A stretch of DNA of 56,737 bases, taken from contig JAVHLZ010000016.1 in the NCBI GenBank assembly GCA_031081675.1, positions 1-56,737 on the forward strand. The letters run 5' to 3'. The notes under the pieces are model-generated. The model was not told where the DNA came from. It worked only from the letters and a program-made list of their open reading frames with translations, and searched no databases. The stretch comes from Armatimonadota bacterium. Its GTDB lineage: Bacteria > Sysuimicrobiota > Sysuimicrobiia > Sysuimicrobiales > Kaftiobacteriaceae. Positions 1-8,039 of the stretch are shown piece after piece. The position numbers and the translations under genes are program-made. Each line of letters opens with the position of its first letter. Position 1 is the stretch's first letter.

Positions 1-2
1 CC

Positions 3-1085
3 GGCTACCGGGTGCACCACAGCACGGTCCTGGGGCCCACCAAGGGCGGCATCCGCTACCATCCCGACGTGACCCTCAACGAGGTCCGGGCCCTGGCCAT
101 GTGGATGACCTGGAAGTGCGCCCTGGCCGGCCTGCCTTACGGCGGGGCCAAGGGCGGGGTGGCCTGCGACCCCAAGACTCTGTCCCAGAACGAGCTGGAG
201 CACCTGACCCGCCGGTACGCCACCGAGATTTCGATCCTGATGAGCCCCGAAGGCGACATCCCCGCCCCGGATGTGGGCACCAACCCCCAGGTGATGGCGT
301 GGATCATGGACACCTACAGCATGCACCGGGGCTATTCGGTGCCGGCGGTGGTGACCGGCAAGCCGCTGAGCATCGGCGGCTCCCACGGCCGGGTGGAGGC
401 CACCGGACGGGGGGTCATGCTGTGCGTCCGGGAGGCGGCGCGCCAGATCGATCTGCCTCTGAACGGCGCGCGGGTGGTGGTGCAGGGGTTCGGCAACGTG
501 GGGTCGGTGGCGGCCTACCTGCTGCACGACCTGGGCTGCCGGGTGGTGGCCGTCAGCGACTCCCGGGGCGGAATCTACAACCCGAAGGGACTCGACCCCC
601 GGGAGGTGCTGCGGTACAAACAGACCACCGGATCGGTGGTGGGTTTCCCCGGCGCCGACCGGGTCAGCAACGAGGAACTGCTGGCGCTGCCCTGCGAGGT
701 CCTGATCCCCAGCGCCCTGGAGGGCCAGATTGACGGCCGGATCGCCGAGCGCGTCTCGGCCCGCCTGGTGGCCGAGGGCGCCAACGGGCCCACCACCCCG
801 GACGGAGACGCGGTGCTGGCCGACCGGGGGATCCCGGTCATCCCCGACATCCTGGCCAACGCCGGCGGAGTCATCGTCTCCTACTTCGAGTGGGTGCAGG
901 GGCTGCAGCAGTTCTTCTGGACCGAGGAGGAGGTCAATCACCACCTGGAGCGCATGATGGTCCGGGCCTTCCACAGGGTGTGGCAGGCTGCCGAGGCGCA
1001 CAAGGTGCGGCTGCGGGTGGCGGCCCTCATTCAGGCCATCAGCCGGGTGGCCGACGCCCTCTACACCCGGGGCATCTATCCCTGA
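3..1085 (+). CDS. gdhA: Glutamate dehydrogenase, 5'-truncated by the window edge
   Basis: Oxidative deamination of glutamate to 2-oxoglutarate, or the reverse, with NAD(P). The reading frame is open to the first base of the window, beginning Gly-Tyr-Arg-Val-His-His, which matches the region before the family's substrate-binding segment, so roughly 60 N-terminal residues are missing. Visible signatures are the Gly-rich segment with the catalytic lysine (PYGGAKGGV), the PAPDVGTN segment, and the Rossmann motif [10 protein letters not shown] in the second half. The C-terminus (YTRGIYP) is typical and complete. The gene converges on terC with 36 bp between stops. The GTG at 12 is an internal codon, not a start. 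Family assignment is secure; cofactor preference is not readable here. Confidence 0.95.
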   Translation, partial: GYRVHHSTVLGPTKGGIRYHPDVTLNEVRALAMWMTWKCALAGLPYGGAKGGVACDPKTLSQNELEHLTRRYATEISILMSPEGDIPAPDVGTNPQVMAWIMDTYSMHRGYSVPAVVTGKPLSIGGSHGRVEATGRGVMLCVREAARQIDLPLNGARVVVQGFGNVGSVAAYLLHDLGCRVVAVSDSRGGIYNPKGLDPREVLRYKQTTGSVVGFPGADRVSNEELLALPCEVLIPSALEGQIDGRIAERVSARLVAEGANGPTTPDGDAVLADRGIPVIPDILANAGGVIVSYFEWVQGLQQFFWTEEEVNHHLERMMVRAFHRVWQAAEAHKVRLRVAALIQAISRVADALYTRGIYP

Positions 1086-1121
1086 CACCCGCGCTGTCGT
1101 CCGGCGGGCGGGCCGGGAGCC

Positions 1122-2111
1122 TCACGACCGCGGGGCATCCGGGTGGGGGACATCCGGAGGCGGGGCGGCGGACGCCCCGCCTCCGGCCGGCGCTCGAACC
1201 TCCGGGCGGACCACCGAGGCAGCCGCCGCTGTACCGATCAGGCCGGCCACCACCAGCAGCGACAGCCCGATGGGGATGGGGGCGACCTCGGCCAGGACCA
1301 TTTTGATCCCCACAAAAACCAGGACCAGCCCCAGTCCCACGTGGAGGTACCGCAGCCGCGCCAGCAGTCCGGCCAGCAGGAAGTACAGGGCGCGCAGGCC
1401 CAGGATGGCGAAGATGTTGGACGTGTAGACGATGAACGGGTCCCGGGTCACGGCGAAGATGGCCGGGATCGAGTCCACCGCGAACAGGATGTCGGAGAGC
1501 TCCACCGTCACCAGGGCCAGCACCAGCGGGGTCGCCCGGAGTCTGCCCGCCTCGCGCACCGCGAATCGCCCCCCGTGGTAGCGGGCCACCAGCGGCAGGC
1601 GGCGCTTCAGCCAGCGGATCACCGGATGGCGTTCGGGATGCACCTCGGGCTCCCGCCCGCGCAGCATGCGGATCCCGGTGATCACCAGGACGGCTCCGAA
1701 CAGGTAGATGGTCCAGTGAAACGCCGCCAGCAGCGCCGCCCCCGCCAGGATGAAGACCATGCGGAAGGCCACGGCGCCCACAATGCCCCAGAACAGGACC
1801 CGGTGCTGGGCCTCGGCGGGCACCCCGAAGTAGCTGAAGATGACCAGGAACACGAAGATGTTGTCGACGCTGAGGGCTTTTTCGATGAGGTAGCCGGTGA
1901 GGTACTCCAGGCCGCGCTCGGGCCCGAAGCGCCACCACACCCCGGCGCCCCACAGGAGGGCCAGCGCGATCCAGACCACGCTCCACGCCAGGGCTTCCCG
2001 GGGGCGGATCTCATGGGCCCGGCGGTGGAAGACGCCGAGGTCCAGCGCCAGCAACCCCGCGATCAGGAGGGAGAAACCCGCCCACAGCCACGGCGTGCCC
2101 ACCGACGACAT
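1122..2111 (-). CDS. TerC-family integral membrane protein (probable Mn2+ exporter)
   Basis: A 329-residue polytopic membrane protein of the TerC/Alx family. Family members protect against excess manganese or metallate. The characteristic acidic membrane motifs are present: SVDNIFVF in the N-terminal half and FAVDSIPAIFAVT in the C-terminal half, each placing an Asp within a helix. About eight hydrophobic segments are separated by an arginine-rich cytoplasmic loop. The start at 2111 is chosen because an SD (GGAGAGG) lies just upstream; a 39-residue in-frame extension would translate the riboswitch expression platform. The 5' leader carries a yybP-ykoY element, which independently supports a manganese-linked role. 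The C-terminal tail is a low-complexity Pro/Ala stretch. Confidence 0.92.
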   Translation of the reverse strand: MSSVGTPWLWAGFSLLIAGLLALDLGVFHRRAHEIRPREALAWSVVWIALALLWGAGVWWRFGPERGLEYLTGYLIEKALSVDNIFVFLVIFSYFGVPAEAQHRVLFWGIVGAVAFRMVFILAGAALLAAFHWTIYLFGAVLVITGIRMLRGREPEVHPERHPVIRWLKRRLPLVARYHGGRFAVREAGRLRATPLVLALVTVELSDILFAVDSIPAIFAVTRDPFIVYTSNIFAILGLRALYFLLAGLLARLRYLHVGLGLVLVFVGIKMVLAEVAPIPIGLSLLVVAGLIGTAAAASVVRPEVRAPAGGGASAAPPPDVPHPDAPRS

Positions 2112-2150
2112 GTCCCCTCTCCTTCCCGGCGGCGGGTCTCCAGACGCATC

Positions 2151-2196
2151 GGGGGCGAGACCTCCGCCGCAATCCTGCAGCGAAGGTCTCGCCCCC
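2151..2196 (-). terminator. Riboswitch expression platform: 13-bp perfect hairpin
   Basis: On the minus strand the 13-mer at 2196-2184 (GGGGGCGAGACCT) is exactly complementary to that at 2163-2151, with a 20-nt loop. The first arm contains the 3' strand of the riboswitch P1 helix (GCGAGACC), so hairpin and ligand-bound P1 exclude each other. No U-tract follows, so attenuation may be Rho-dependent or otherwise non-classical. Expected logic: Mn2+ stabilises P1, breaks the hairpin and lets terC be expressed. Confidence 0.75.
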
Positions 2197-2315
2197 GCGC
2201 GCTCCGGGACGCCCGGGCGTCCCGGCATATCCTGGCGGGAGGCCGGGCCGGATCCCTGCGGATCGTGATGACGGCCCGGCCACGGAGGGGTGCTCCGAGG
2301 CTACTCCCCTTCGGG
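2180..2315 (-). promoter_or_regulatory. yybP-ykoY (Mn2+) riboswitch
   Basis: The minus-strand leader of terC holds the three conserved blocks of this class in order: CGAAGGGGAGTAGCC at its 5' end (2314-2300), GCCGTCATCACG in the middle, and GCGAGACCTTCG at the 3' end (2192-2181). The outer CGAAGG/CCTTCG pair forms P1. yybP-ykoY RNAs bind Mn2+ and commonly precede terC or Mn exporters, exactly as here. Recognition is by eye; a covariance-model search (RF00080) would settle it. Confidence 0.88.
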
Positions 2316-2318
2316 CTT

Positions 2319-2347
2319 ACGATAGGTTACTCCTGGCGGACCGTCAA
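2319..2347 (-). promoter_or_regulatory. Sigma70-type promoter for the Mn riboswitch-terC transcript
   Basis: Minus strand TTGACG (2347-2342), 17-bp spacer, TATCGT (2324-2319). The predicted start, near 2312, falls at the first bases of riboswitch P1. The -35 box lies inside the 3' end of the upstream usp gene, so terC has its own transcript. Confidence 0.75.
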
Positions 2348-2785
2348 GACCGGTACGGGGCTGTGGCGGACCACGTGCTCGGCCACGCTGCCGAAGAAGA
2401 CGTGGGCCAGCCCCGTGCGGCCGTGGGTGCCCACCACGATCAGGTCGGCTCCCACCTCCCGGGCGACGTCCAGGATGGTGGTCCGGGGGCTGCCCTCCCG
2501 CAGCAGGGTCCGGGCCCGGGGGTGGCGGGCCGCCAGCTTGGTCATCTCGCTGCTGGCCTCGCTGCGCAGGCGGTCCATCAGCTGTCCCACCGCCGGCATG
2601 GCCGCCAGTTCCGTGGGCAGCCCCGCCGCCCCGGCCAGGCTGAGGTCCAGGACATGAAGGATGACCAGCTCGGCGCCAAACGCGTCCGCCAGGGTCCGCG
2701 CCCACAGGAGCGCCCGTTCGGCTCCGGGGGAGAAGTCGGTGGCCGCCAGAATGCGCCGGACGTGGATCGGGCCGGTTGGCTGCAT
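2327..2785 (-). CDS. Universal stress protein (UspA family)
   Basis: A 152-residue single-domain Usp of usual length, cytoplasmic. The N-terminal strand ILAATDFS and the C-terminal ATP-binding signature (GTHGRTGLAHVFFGS, i.e. G-2X-G-9X-G-S) are intact, so it belongs to the nucleotide-binding subgroup. Such proteins are induced in stress or growth arrest, but the biochemical output is unknown. An SD (GAGGTG) precedes the ATG at 2785. It lies upstream of terC on the same strand, with terC's own promoter embedded in its last codons. It is one of four Usp genes in the window, three of them within 2.3 kb. Confidence 0.93.
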   Translation of the reverse strand: MQPTGPIHVRRILAATDFSPGAERALLWARTLADAFGAELVILHVLDLSLAGAAGLPTELAAMPAVGQLMDRLRSEASSEMTKLAARHPRARTLLREGSPRTTILDVAREVGADLIVVGTHGRTGLAHVFFGSVAEHVVRHSPVPVLTVRQE

Positions 2786-2883
2786 GCCATCACCTCGTGG
2801 GCCGGTCGTGTCCCTGGGATCTTCGGCGCCGGGGGCCGGTCCTCCGCCCGGCGGGAGGATGGAAGTCCGGGCGGCGGAGGGGT

Positions 2884-2912
2884 TTCCCCGGACGGGGGGG
2901 ACGGGCTATGAT
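2884..2912 (+). promoter_or_regulatory. Candidate promoter of the ferritin-like gene
   Basis: TATGAT at 2907-2912, with a weak -35 (TTCCCC) 17 bp upstream. The predicted start lies about 30 nt before the ATG at 2957. The -10 is good and the -35 poor; no dyad of the window-wide type is present. Confidence 0.45.
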
Positions 2913-2956
2913 CGCACCGGACCCGTCACACTCCACACACATGGGAGGGATCGCGC

Positions 2957-3451
2957 ATGGGTGAAAAAGGGCGCGCCATCGTGGAGGTCAACGTGGACGA
3001 GCTGGTCCAGCAGCTGCGCCGGGCCTACCTGGACGAGCTGCTGGCGTTTTACTCCTACTGGATCACCGCGCAGGTGGCGGAAGGGTTCCACGGGGAGGAG
3101 CTGACCGAGCACTTCAAGGAGGAGGCCATGGACGAGCTGGGCCACGCCGAGAAGCTGGCCCGCCGGATCATCGAGCTCGGGGGCGACCCGGTGGTACACC
3201 CCCGGGAGTGGGAGGCGGGCGCCAACGGGCCCTGGACGGCTCCCCGCCGCGACTGGAGCGACGCCGAGGGGATGGTGGAAGACCAGATCCGGGCCGAGCG
3301 CGCCGCCATCGACGCCTACAACCGTCTGGCCAAGATGACCTTTGGCAAGGACCCCGTGACCTACGCCCTGGCCAGCAGCCTGCTGGCCGACGAGGTCCGC
3401 CACGAGGAGTTTCTGGAGAACCTGGTGGCCCGGCGGCCCGCGCGGGCCTGA
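2957..3451 (+). CDS. Ferritin-like diiron protein (Dps/bacterioferritin-like)
   Basis: A 164-residue soluble four-helix protein. Helix 1 holds an acidic segment (YLDELLAFYSYW), helix 2 EEAMDELGHAEKL, helix 3 AERAAIDAYNRL, and helix 4 ADEVRHEEFLENL. The paired E...ExxH motifs are the usual carboxylate-histidine ligands of a ferritin-like diiron centre. Likely roles are iron oxidation and storage or peroxide protection. An SD (GGAGGG) precedes ATG 2957. It sits among stress genes and next to the Mn-regulated terC, consistent with metal or oxidant homeostasis. Whether it assembles as a 12-mer or 24-mer cannot be told; Dps-like and bacterioferritin-like assignments remain open. Confidence 0.85.
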   Translation: MGEKGRAIVEVNVDELVQQLRRAYLDELLAFYSYWITAQVAEGFHGEELTEHFKEEAMDELGHAEKLARRIIELGGDPVVHPREWEAGANGPWTAPRRDWSDAEGMVEDQIRAERAAIDAYNRLAKMTFGKDPVTYALASSLLADEVRHEEFLENLVARRPARA

Positions 3452-3469
3452 CCGGGTCACGTTTTTGTC

Positions 3470-3503
3470 CCGGCGCGGCGGGCTGGACCGCCCGCCGCGC
3501 CGG
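3470..3503 (+). terminator. Strong GC hairpin after the ferritin-like gene
   Basis: A 14-bp perfect inverted repeat (3470-3483 with 3490-3503) and 6-nt loop, followed by the weak pyrimidine run CCCTTTCT. It ends the ferritin-like transcript before the next promoter at 3559. Confidence 0.7.
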
Positions 3504-3558
3504 CCCTTTCTGGCGTAGCCTCGCCGGACCGGTCCTCGGGCCGGGGACCGAGACCCAA

Positions 3559-3604
3559 TTCGGGCGGGCGTCCGATGGCCGGGCGCCGTGCCGGGACGTA
3601 CCGT
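3559..3604 (+). promoter_or_regulatory. Dyad-class promoter upstream of usp (3637)
   Basis: TTCGG (3559-3563), N8, CCGATGG (3572-3578), exactly 20 bp, then TACCGT (3599-3604). It matches the recurring architecture described in the findings. The predicted start is near 3611, with an SD before ATG 3637. Confidence 0.75.
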
Positions 3605-3636
3605 GGAGGCGGAAGCCCAGACGGGAGGCGACATCC

Positions 3637-4113
3637 ATGGAGCGCGTCCGCCGGGTGCTGGTGGCCACCGACCTCTCCGACACGGCGCCGGTCCTGCTGG
3701 CCCAGGCCGTCGGTCTGGCCGAGCGCTGGCGCGCCGAGCTGGTGGTGGTGCACGTCTTCGACCCCGAGGAGTACGAGAGGCTGCTGGGAGACACCGGGAT
3801 GCCCGTGGACGAGTACGTGGACCACCTGCGGGCGGAGATGCGGGACGCCCTGGCGGAGGCCGGCATCGGCGACACCGACGTGTCGGTGCGCCTGGAGGTC
3901 ATCGAAGACCGCGACGTGGCGGGGGCGATTGTCTCGGCGGCGAACCGCCTGGGCGCCGACCTGGTCGTGGTGGGGGCGCGGCCGCGCCGCGGCCTGCCGG
4001 CGCTGCGGCCCGGGGTGGCGGACGCCGTCCTCCGCCGCGCCGGCCGGCCTGTCCTGGTCGTTCCCCACACGTCCCTCCGGGTCGGCCCGCAGGTCCTGGC
4101 CGCCGCCTCCTGA
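3637..4113 (+). CDS. Universal stress protein family, degenerate nucleotide loop
   Basis: A 158-residue Usp-fold protein that starts at ATG 3637 behind GGGAGG; the longer in-frame reading would cross a promoter. The first strand is VLVATDLS. The region equivalent to the ATP loop reads VVGARPRRGLPALRPGVAD: the usual G-2X-G-9X-G-S/T signature is not intact, so ATP binding may be lost as in UspA-like subtypes. First gene of a probable usp-usp-CBS-deoC operon (13 bp to the next gene). The promoter is of the dyad class. Confidence 0.88.
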   Translation: MERVRRVLVATDLSDTAPVLLAQAVGLAERWRAELVVVHVFDPEEYERLLGDTGMPVDEYVDHLRAEMRDALAEAGIGDTDVSVRLEVIEDRDVAGAIVSAANRLGADLVVVGARPRRGLPALRPGVADAVLRRAGRPVLVVPHTSLRVGPQVLAAAS

Positions 4114-4126
4114 CGGGAGGCCTGCG

Positions 4127-4582
4127 ATGCGGCAGCGGATCCTGGTGCCGGTGGACCTGTCGGCCTTGTCGGACGCGGTGGTGGAGGCGGCAGCAGACCT
4201 GGCGCGTCCGCTGGGGGCGGAACTGCGGATCCTCCACGTCTTCACCCCTGACGACGTGGCCGACGCCCAGAGGGAGAGAGGAGACACCCCGCAGAGGTTT
4301 GTGGAGCGGCTGGAAGAGTCCCTGCGGGATCTCGTTCGGCGGCGCGGTGTCCAGGCGGACGTGGAGGTCTGCCAGGGGTGGTCGGTTCCCGAGCAGATCC
4401 TGGAGACGTCGCGCCGGTGGGGCGCCACCTTCATCGTGATGGGGACCCACGGCCGACGGGGGTGGAGGCGGGTCCTGCTGGGCAGCGTGGCGGAGGAGGT
4501 CTTGCGCCACGCCTCCTGTCCCGTCCTGGTGATTCCCGCCGGCGCACGGCGGGACTCCCGGCCGGCCGCGGTGGCGGGGTGA
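4127..4582 (+). CDS. Universal stress protein (UspA family)
   Basis: A 151-residue Usp with an intact N-terminal ILVPVDLS strand and a complete nucleotide signature, GTHGRRGWRRVLLGS. ATG 4127 follows a GGGAGG SD overlapping the end of the previous gene's leader. Tandem Usp genes often form homo- or heterodimers; here one partner has the ATP motif and the other (3637-4113) does not, which invites a catalytic/regulatory pairing, though that is inference. It is followed 5 bp later by a CBS-BON gene, another energy-sensing module. Confidence 0.92.
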   Translation: MRQRILVPVDLSALSDAVVEAAADLARPLGAELRILHVFTPDDVADAQRERGDTPQRFVERLEESLRDLVRRRGVQADVEVCQGWSVPEQILETSRRWGATFIVMGTHGRRGWRRVLLGSVAEEVLRHASCPVLVIPAGARRDSRPAAVAG

Positions 4583-4587
4583 GACAG

Positions 4588-5307
4588 ATGGACGAGGTCG
4601 GACGGACCGAGCTGGTCCGCGCGGGGCGCATCCGCCTGCGGGCGAAGGACGTGATGACCTCGCCGGTGATCACGGTGCGGCCGGACACGCCGATCAAGGA
4701 TGTGGCCGCGCTGATGGCCGCCCACCACATCAGCGGTGTGCCGGTGGTCACCGACCAGGGGGAGCTGGTGGGCATCATCACCGAGGCCGACCTGCTCCTC
4801 GCCGAAGCCCGCGGGTTCCGGCGGCCGGCGCGCCTGGCGCCGGTGGGGGAGGCCCGGCCGCGCCTGCGGGCCCGGGACCTGATGACCTCCCCGGTGGTGA
4901 CGGTGGACGAGGAGGCGCCGCTGTCCGAGGTGGCGTCCCTGATGGTCCGCCGTCAGATCAACCGGGTGCCGGTGATGCGCGGCGGGCGGCTGGTGGGCAT
5001 CGTCAGCCGCGCCGACATCGTCCGGGCCCTGGCCCGTTCGGACGAGGAGATCGCCGCAGCGGTGCGGGAGAGCTTGCTGCACGACCTGTGGGTGGACACC
5101 AGCCGGCTGACGGTCGAGGTGCGCCAGGGCGTGGTGATCCTCGAGGGCGAGGTAGATCGCTGGTCCGAAAAGCAGCTGGTGGAGCGGTGGGTGGCCGCCG
5201 CCGACGGGGTGGTGGGGGTGGAGAACCGTCTGACCTACCGGTTTGACGACCGTCGGGCCTCCCTGGGCGACCTGTGGCCCGAGCCCCGGGTGGGAGGAGC
5301 GCGATGA
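4588..5307 (+). CDS. Tandem CBS domains plus C-terminal BON domain
   Basis: 239 residues. A first CBS motif (about residues 20-75, starting KDVMTSPVITV), a second (about 95-150, starting RDLMTSPVVTV), then a BON-like segment (about 165-225: LTVEVRQGVVILEGEVDRW ending in GVVGVENRL). CBS pairs bind adenine nucleotides and report energy charge; BON domains bind membranes or phospholipids. ATG 4588 lies 5 bp after the usp stop. The stop overlaps the deoC start in ATGA, so translation is coupled. A paralogue with the same architecture follows malic enzyme at 38971. Target process unknown. Confidence 0.88.
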   Translation: MDEVGRTELVRAGRIRLRAKDVMTSPVITVRPDTPIKDVAALMAAHHISGVPVVTDQGELVGIITEADLLLAEARGFRRPARLAPVGEARPRLRARDLMTSPVVTVDEEAPLSEVASLMVRRQINRVPVMRGGRLVGIVSRADIVRALARSDEEIAAAVRESLLHDLWVDTSRLTVEVRQGVVILEGEVDRWSEKQLVERWVAAADGVVGVENRLTYRFDDRRASLGDLWPEPRVGGAR

Positions 5308-5969
5308 CGCCTGCCGAGCTGGCACGCCGCATCGAGCACGCCGTGCTGGGCCCCCAGACGACCGCCGCCGACGCCGGGGAGGCCGCAGGGCTGGCCCGGC
5401 GGTGGGGCGTCCGGGCCCTCGTGGTCAAACCCTGCTACGTGCCCGTGGCGGTGCGGGCCCTGGAGGGCTCACCCGTCCGGGTGGTCACGGTGGTGGGGTT
5501 CCCCCACGGAGGCCAGACCACGGAGGCCAAGGTGGCCGAGGCGCGCCAGGCGGTCGCCCAGGGCGCGGCCGAGGTGGACATGGTGATCAACATCGGGGCC
5601 CTGCGGGAGCGCGATCTGGGTCGGGTGTTCTACGACATCCGGGCTGTGGTGGAGGCCGCCGGCCGGCCGGTCAAGGTGATCCTGGAAACGGGCTATCTGA
5701 CTGACGCCGAGAAGCGCCTGGGCGCGCGCCTGGCCGCCCGGGCGGGGGCCGCCTACGTCAAGACCAGCACCGGATTCGGCCCGGCGGGGGCGACGGTCGC
5801 CGACGTGGCCCTGCTGCGCCGCATCGTCCCGCGGTCGGTCGGGGTGAAAGCCGCCGGAGGCATCCGGTCCTACCGCGACGCCCTGGCGTTGCTGGACGCG
5901 GGAGCGGACCTTCTGGGCACCAGCGCCACCGAGGCGATCCTTCAGGAGGCCGCGGCGCACGCCGCCTGA
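5304..5969 (+). CDS. deoC: Deoxyribose-phosphate aldolase
   Basis: Cleaves 2-deoxyribose-5-phosphate to acetaldehyde and glyceraldehyde-3-phosphate in deoxynucleoside catabolism. 221 residues, usual for bacterial DeoC. Catalytic landmarks: the Schiff-base lysine in YVKTSTGFGPAGAT, the second lysine in VGVKAAGGIR, and the Asp of EVDMVINIGAL. ATG 5304 follows GGAGGAG and overlaps the stop of the CBS-BON gene. It ends the usp-CBS operon. A ribokinase homologue lies 2 kb downstream, which would fit pentose salvage, although the two are not in one operon. Confidence 0.95.
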   Translation: MTPAELARRIEHAVLGPQTTAADAGEAAGLARRWGVRALVVKPCYVPVAVRALEGSPVRVVTVVGFPHGGQTTEAKVAEARQAVAQGAAEVDMVINIGALRERDLGRVFYDIRAVVEAAGRPVKVILETGYLTDAEKRLGARLAARAGAAYVKTSTGFGPAGATVADVALLRRIVPRSVGVKAAGGIRSYRDALALLDAGADLLGTSATEAILQEAAAHAA

Positions 5970-5993
5970 GACAGCCGGGGATCCGGAATGCGA

Positions 5994-6692
5994 TCAGGCA
6001 TCGGGGGCCGGTGAGCGGGGGCTGCCCGGGGCGGAGGACAGGTGCTGGAGAAACCACTCCGCCGCCAGCCCGGCCACCCGGTCGAGCGCTCCGGGCTCCT
6101 CGAACAGGTGGCCCGCGCCGGGAACGATCTCCAGTCGCGCGGGACCGCCCAGCAGCGCCAGGGCCTGCCGGTTCAGGTCCAGGACCGGCAGGTCCCGCCC
6201 GCCCACGATCAGCAGGGTCGGCGCCGTCACTCGCGGCAGGATGTCGGCCGCCAGGTCGGGCCGACCTCCCCGCGACACCACGGCCGCAACCCGGTCGGGC
6301 CGCTCGGCAGCGGCCCGCAGGGCGGCCGCCGCGCCGGTGCTGGCCCCGAACAACCCCAGGGGCAGGGGCGCAGTCTGCGGATCCCGCTCCACCCACCGCA
6401 CGATGTCCAGCAGGCGGCGGCCCAACAGCGGGATGTCAAAGCGCAGGTGGGCTGTGGCCCGATCCACGTCTTCTTCCTCGGGCGTCAGGAGGTCGATCAG
6501 CAGTGTCGCCAGCCCGGCGTCCTGCAACCGGCGGGCGACGTACCGGTTGCGGGGGCTGTGGCGGCTGCTGCCGCTGCCATGGGCGAAGGCCACCACTCCC
6601 CGGGCGGCGGCGGGGATCGCCAGGTCGCCGTCCAGGGCACCTCCTTCCACGGGGACCCGGACGGAGCGCACCACGACGGCGGCGTCTGTCAT
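5994..6692 (-). CDS. Alpha/beta hydrolase, dienelactone-hydrolase-like
   Basis: A 232-residue cytoplasmic alpha/beta hydrolase. The oxyanion-side HGSGSSRHSPRN motif near residue 40, nucleophile elbow GASTG (Ser about 118), acid VGGRD and His in PGAGHLFEEPG form a complete triad. The overall layout resembles small DLH-type or phosphoribosyltransferase-fused hydrolases that occur next to stress genes. Substrate unknown. It converges with deoC and is transcribed divergently from capA; a CATAAT box 10 nt before the ATG implies a nearly leaderless mRNA. Confidence 0.82.
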   Translation of the reverse strand: MTDAAVVVRSVRVPVEGGALDGDLAIPAAARGVVAFAHGSGSSRHSPRNRYVARRLQDAGLATLLIDLLTPEEEDVDRATAHLRFDIPLLGRRLLDIVRWVERDPQTAPLPLGLFGASTGAAAALRAAAERPDRVAAVVSRGGRPDLAADILPRVTAPTLLIVGGRDLPVLDLNRQALALLGGPARLEIVPGAGHLFEEPGALDRVAGLAAEWFLQHLSSAPGSPRSPAPDA

Positions 6693-6701
6693 TCCACCAC
6701 C

Positions 6702-6717
6702 ATTATGCGCTATTCTC
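6702..6717. promoter_or_regulatory. Back-to-back -10 boxes between hydrolase and capA
   Basis: In only 34 bp between the two start codons lie CATAAT on the minus strand (6707-6702) and TATTCT on the plus strand (6712-6717). Predicted starts are 6695 (minus) and 6724 (plus, a GTG), so both mRNAs would be leaderless or nearly so. No clear -35 on either side. Confidence 0.5.
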
Positions 6718-6726
6718 GGGGCGGTG

Positions 6727-7719
6727 ATGCGCCTGGGACTGGCCGGTGACGTGATGCTGGGACGGCTGGTGGACCGTTATGTCCTGGCCGACCCGGCGGT
6801 GGACCCCGGCTGGGTATGGGGTGATACCCTGGACCTGTGGCGGCGGGTCGACCTGCGCCTGGTGAACCTGGAGTGCGTGATCGCCACGGGCGGGTCCCCC
6901 TGGGTCCCCAAGGTGTTTCACTTCCGGGCGCGGCCGCGGGCCCTGGACGCCCTGCGGGCCGCAGGGATCCACTGCGTGAGCCTGGCCAACAATCACGTGC
7001 TGGACTTCGGGTACGACGCCCTGCGGGAATGCCTGGCGCTGCTGCGCGGCGGCAGCATCCGCTACGCCGGCGCCGGGGAGACCCTGCAGGAGGCCATGGC
7101 GCCGGCGCTCATGGTGGCCGGTGGCCGGACGGTGGCGGTGGTCGCCCTCACCGACAACGAGCCCGACTGGGAGGCGGGGCCGGACCGCCCGGGCGTCTTC
7201 TACGTGGCCGGCGACGATCGCGGCCTGCGGCCGCCGTACCGGGAGCGCGTGCGCCGGGCGCTGGAGCGCGCCCGACGCGAGGCCGGGTTCGTGATCGTCT
7301 CCGGTCACGTGGGCCCGAACTGGGGTCCGCCCACCCCGGCCATGCGGGCTCTGGCGCGCCAGCTGGTGGACCTGGGCGCCGACCTGTACTGGGGGCACTC
7401 CAACCACACGGTGCAGGGCATCGAGTGGTACCGGGGGCGCCCCCTCCTGTACTCCACGGGCGACTTCATCGACGACTATGCGGTGGATCCCGAGGAGCGC
7501 AACGACCTGTCCTGCTTCTTTGAGGTCCTGACCGACGGCGCCCGCGCGGCGCAGATCCGCCTCCATCCGGTGCGCATCGCCACCTTCCGCGCCACTCGGG
7601 CCCGGGGCGAGGACGTGACCTGGCTGCACCGCTGGCTGCGGGCCCGGATGGAGGAGTGCGGCACGCGGATTTTCTTCGACGGCGACGTGGGGGTGGTCGA
7701 GCGGCCCGACAGCAACTAA
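6727..7719 (+). CDS. CapA-family poly-gamma-glutamate/metallophosphatase-like protein
   Basis: 330 residues with the PGA_cap fold: N-terminal GDVMLGR, then LVNLECVI, LANNHVLDFG, VIVSGHVGPNWG and WGHSNHTVQGIEWYRG. These Asp/Asn/His motifs are the metal ligands of the calcineurin-like core. Although named for capsule synthesis, many family members are of unknown function. No signal peptide is seen, so a cytoplasmic location is likely. ATG 6727 is directly preceded by an in-frame GTG (6724) that coincides with the predicted transcription start. Neighbours give no capsule context. Confidence 0.88.
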   Translation: MRLGLAGDVMLGRLVDRYVLADPAVDPGWVWGDTLDLWRRVDLRLVNLECVIATGGSPWVPKVFHFRARPRALDALRAAGIHCVSLANNHVLDFGYDALRECLALLRGGSIRYAGAGETLQEAMAPALMVAGGRTVAVVALTDNEPDWEAGPDRPGVFYVAGDDRGLRPPYRERVRRALERARREAGFVIVSGHVGPNWGPPTPAMRALARQLVDLGADLYWGHSNHTVQGIEWYRGRPLLYSTGDFIDDYAVDPEERNDLSCFFEVLTDGARAAQIRLHPVRIATFRATRARGEDVTWLHRWLRARMEECGTRIFFDGDVGVVERPDSN

Positions 7720-8039
7720 CCTCGGCCACTCGGGGTCGTCATGGGATCGGACCATCGCGCTCGCTGTGGGACCGGATCATGGCCGCTCCGGAGGCGGTTA
7801 CTATCCGGCCTTGGGTGAGCGTTACTGCCCGATCTTACTACTTCCCCAAGTGACCGAGGCACTTTCCAAAGTACCCTGCGGGCCCCCGCCGCGTCAATCC
7901 GGAAGATGTGTTCGAGGTCTGTGGATAGAGAGAGGGAAGATGGCATTGAGCGCCCGGCGCTCTGAGTACGCAGCCGCCGGGGCGCCCGGGATGGGGATCT
8001 CCTCCGGGGCGCGAAGAGGTGAGGGCGGGGGAGGACGGC
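7720..8039 (+). other. Intergenic region, 320 bp, no gene seen
   Basis: No ORF with family features and no convincing promoter. It is slightly less GC-rich than its surroundings. Two imperfect copies of GGGATCGGACCAT/GGGACCGGATCAT occur near 7742 and 7769. The last 20 bp carry the SD of the ribokinase gene. Confidence 0.4.

Noticed and set aside
3457-5325. 622-codon minus-strand frame
   Set aside because: Antisense to the Usp, CBS-BON and deoC genes; no domain.
7742-7782. Two near-identical 13-mers as a direct repeat element
   Set aside because: Imperfect, only two copies, and no relation to a start codon or mobile element ends.
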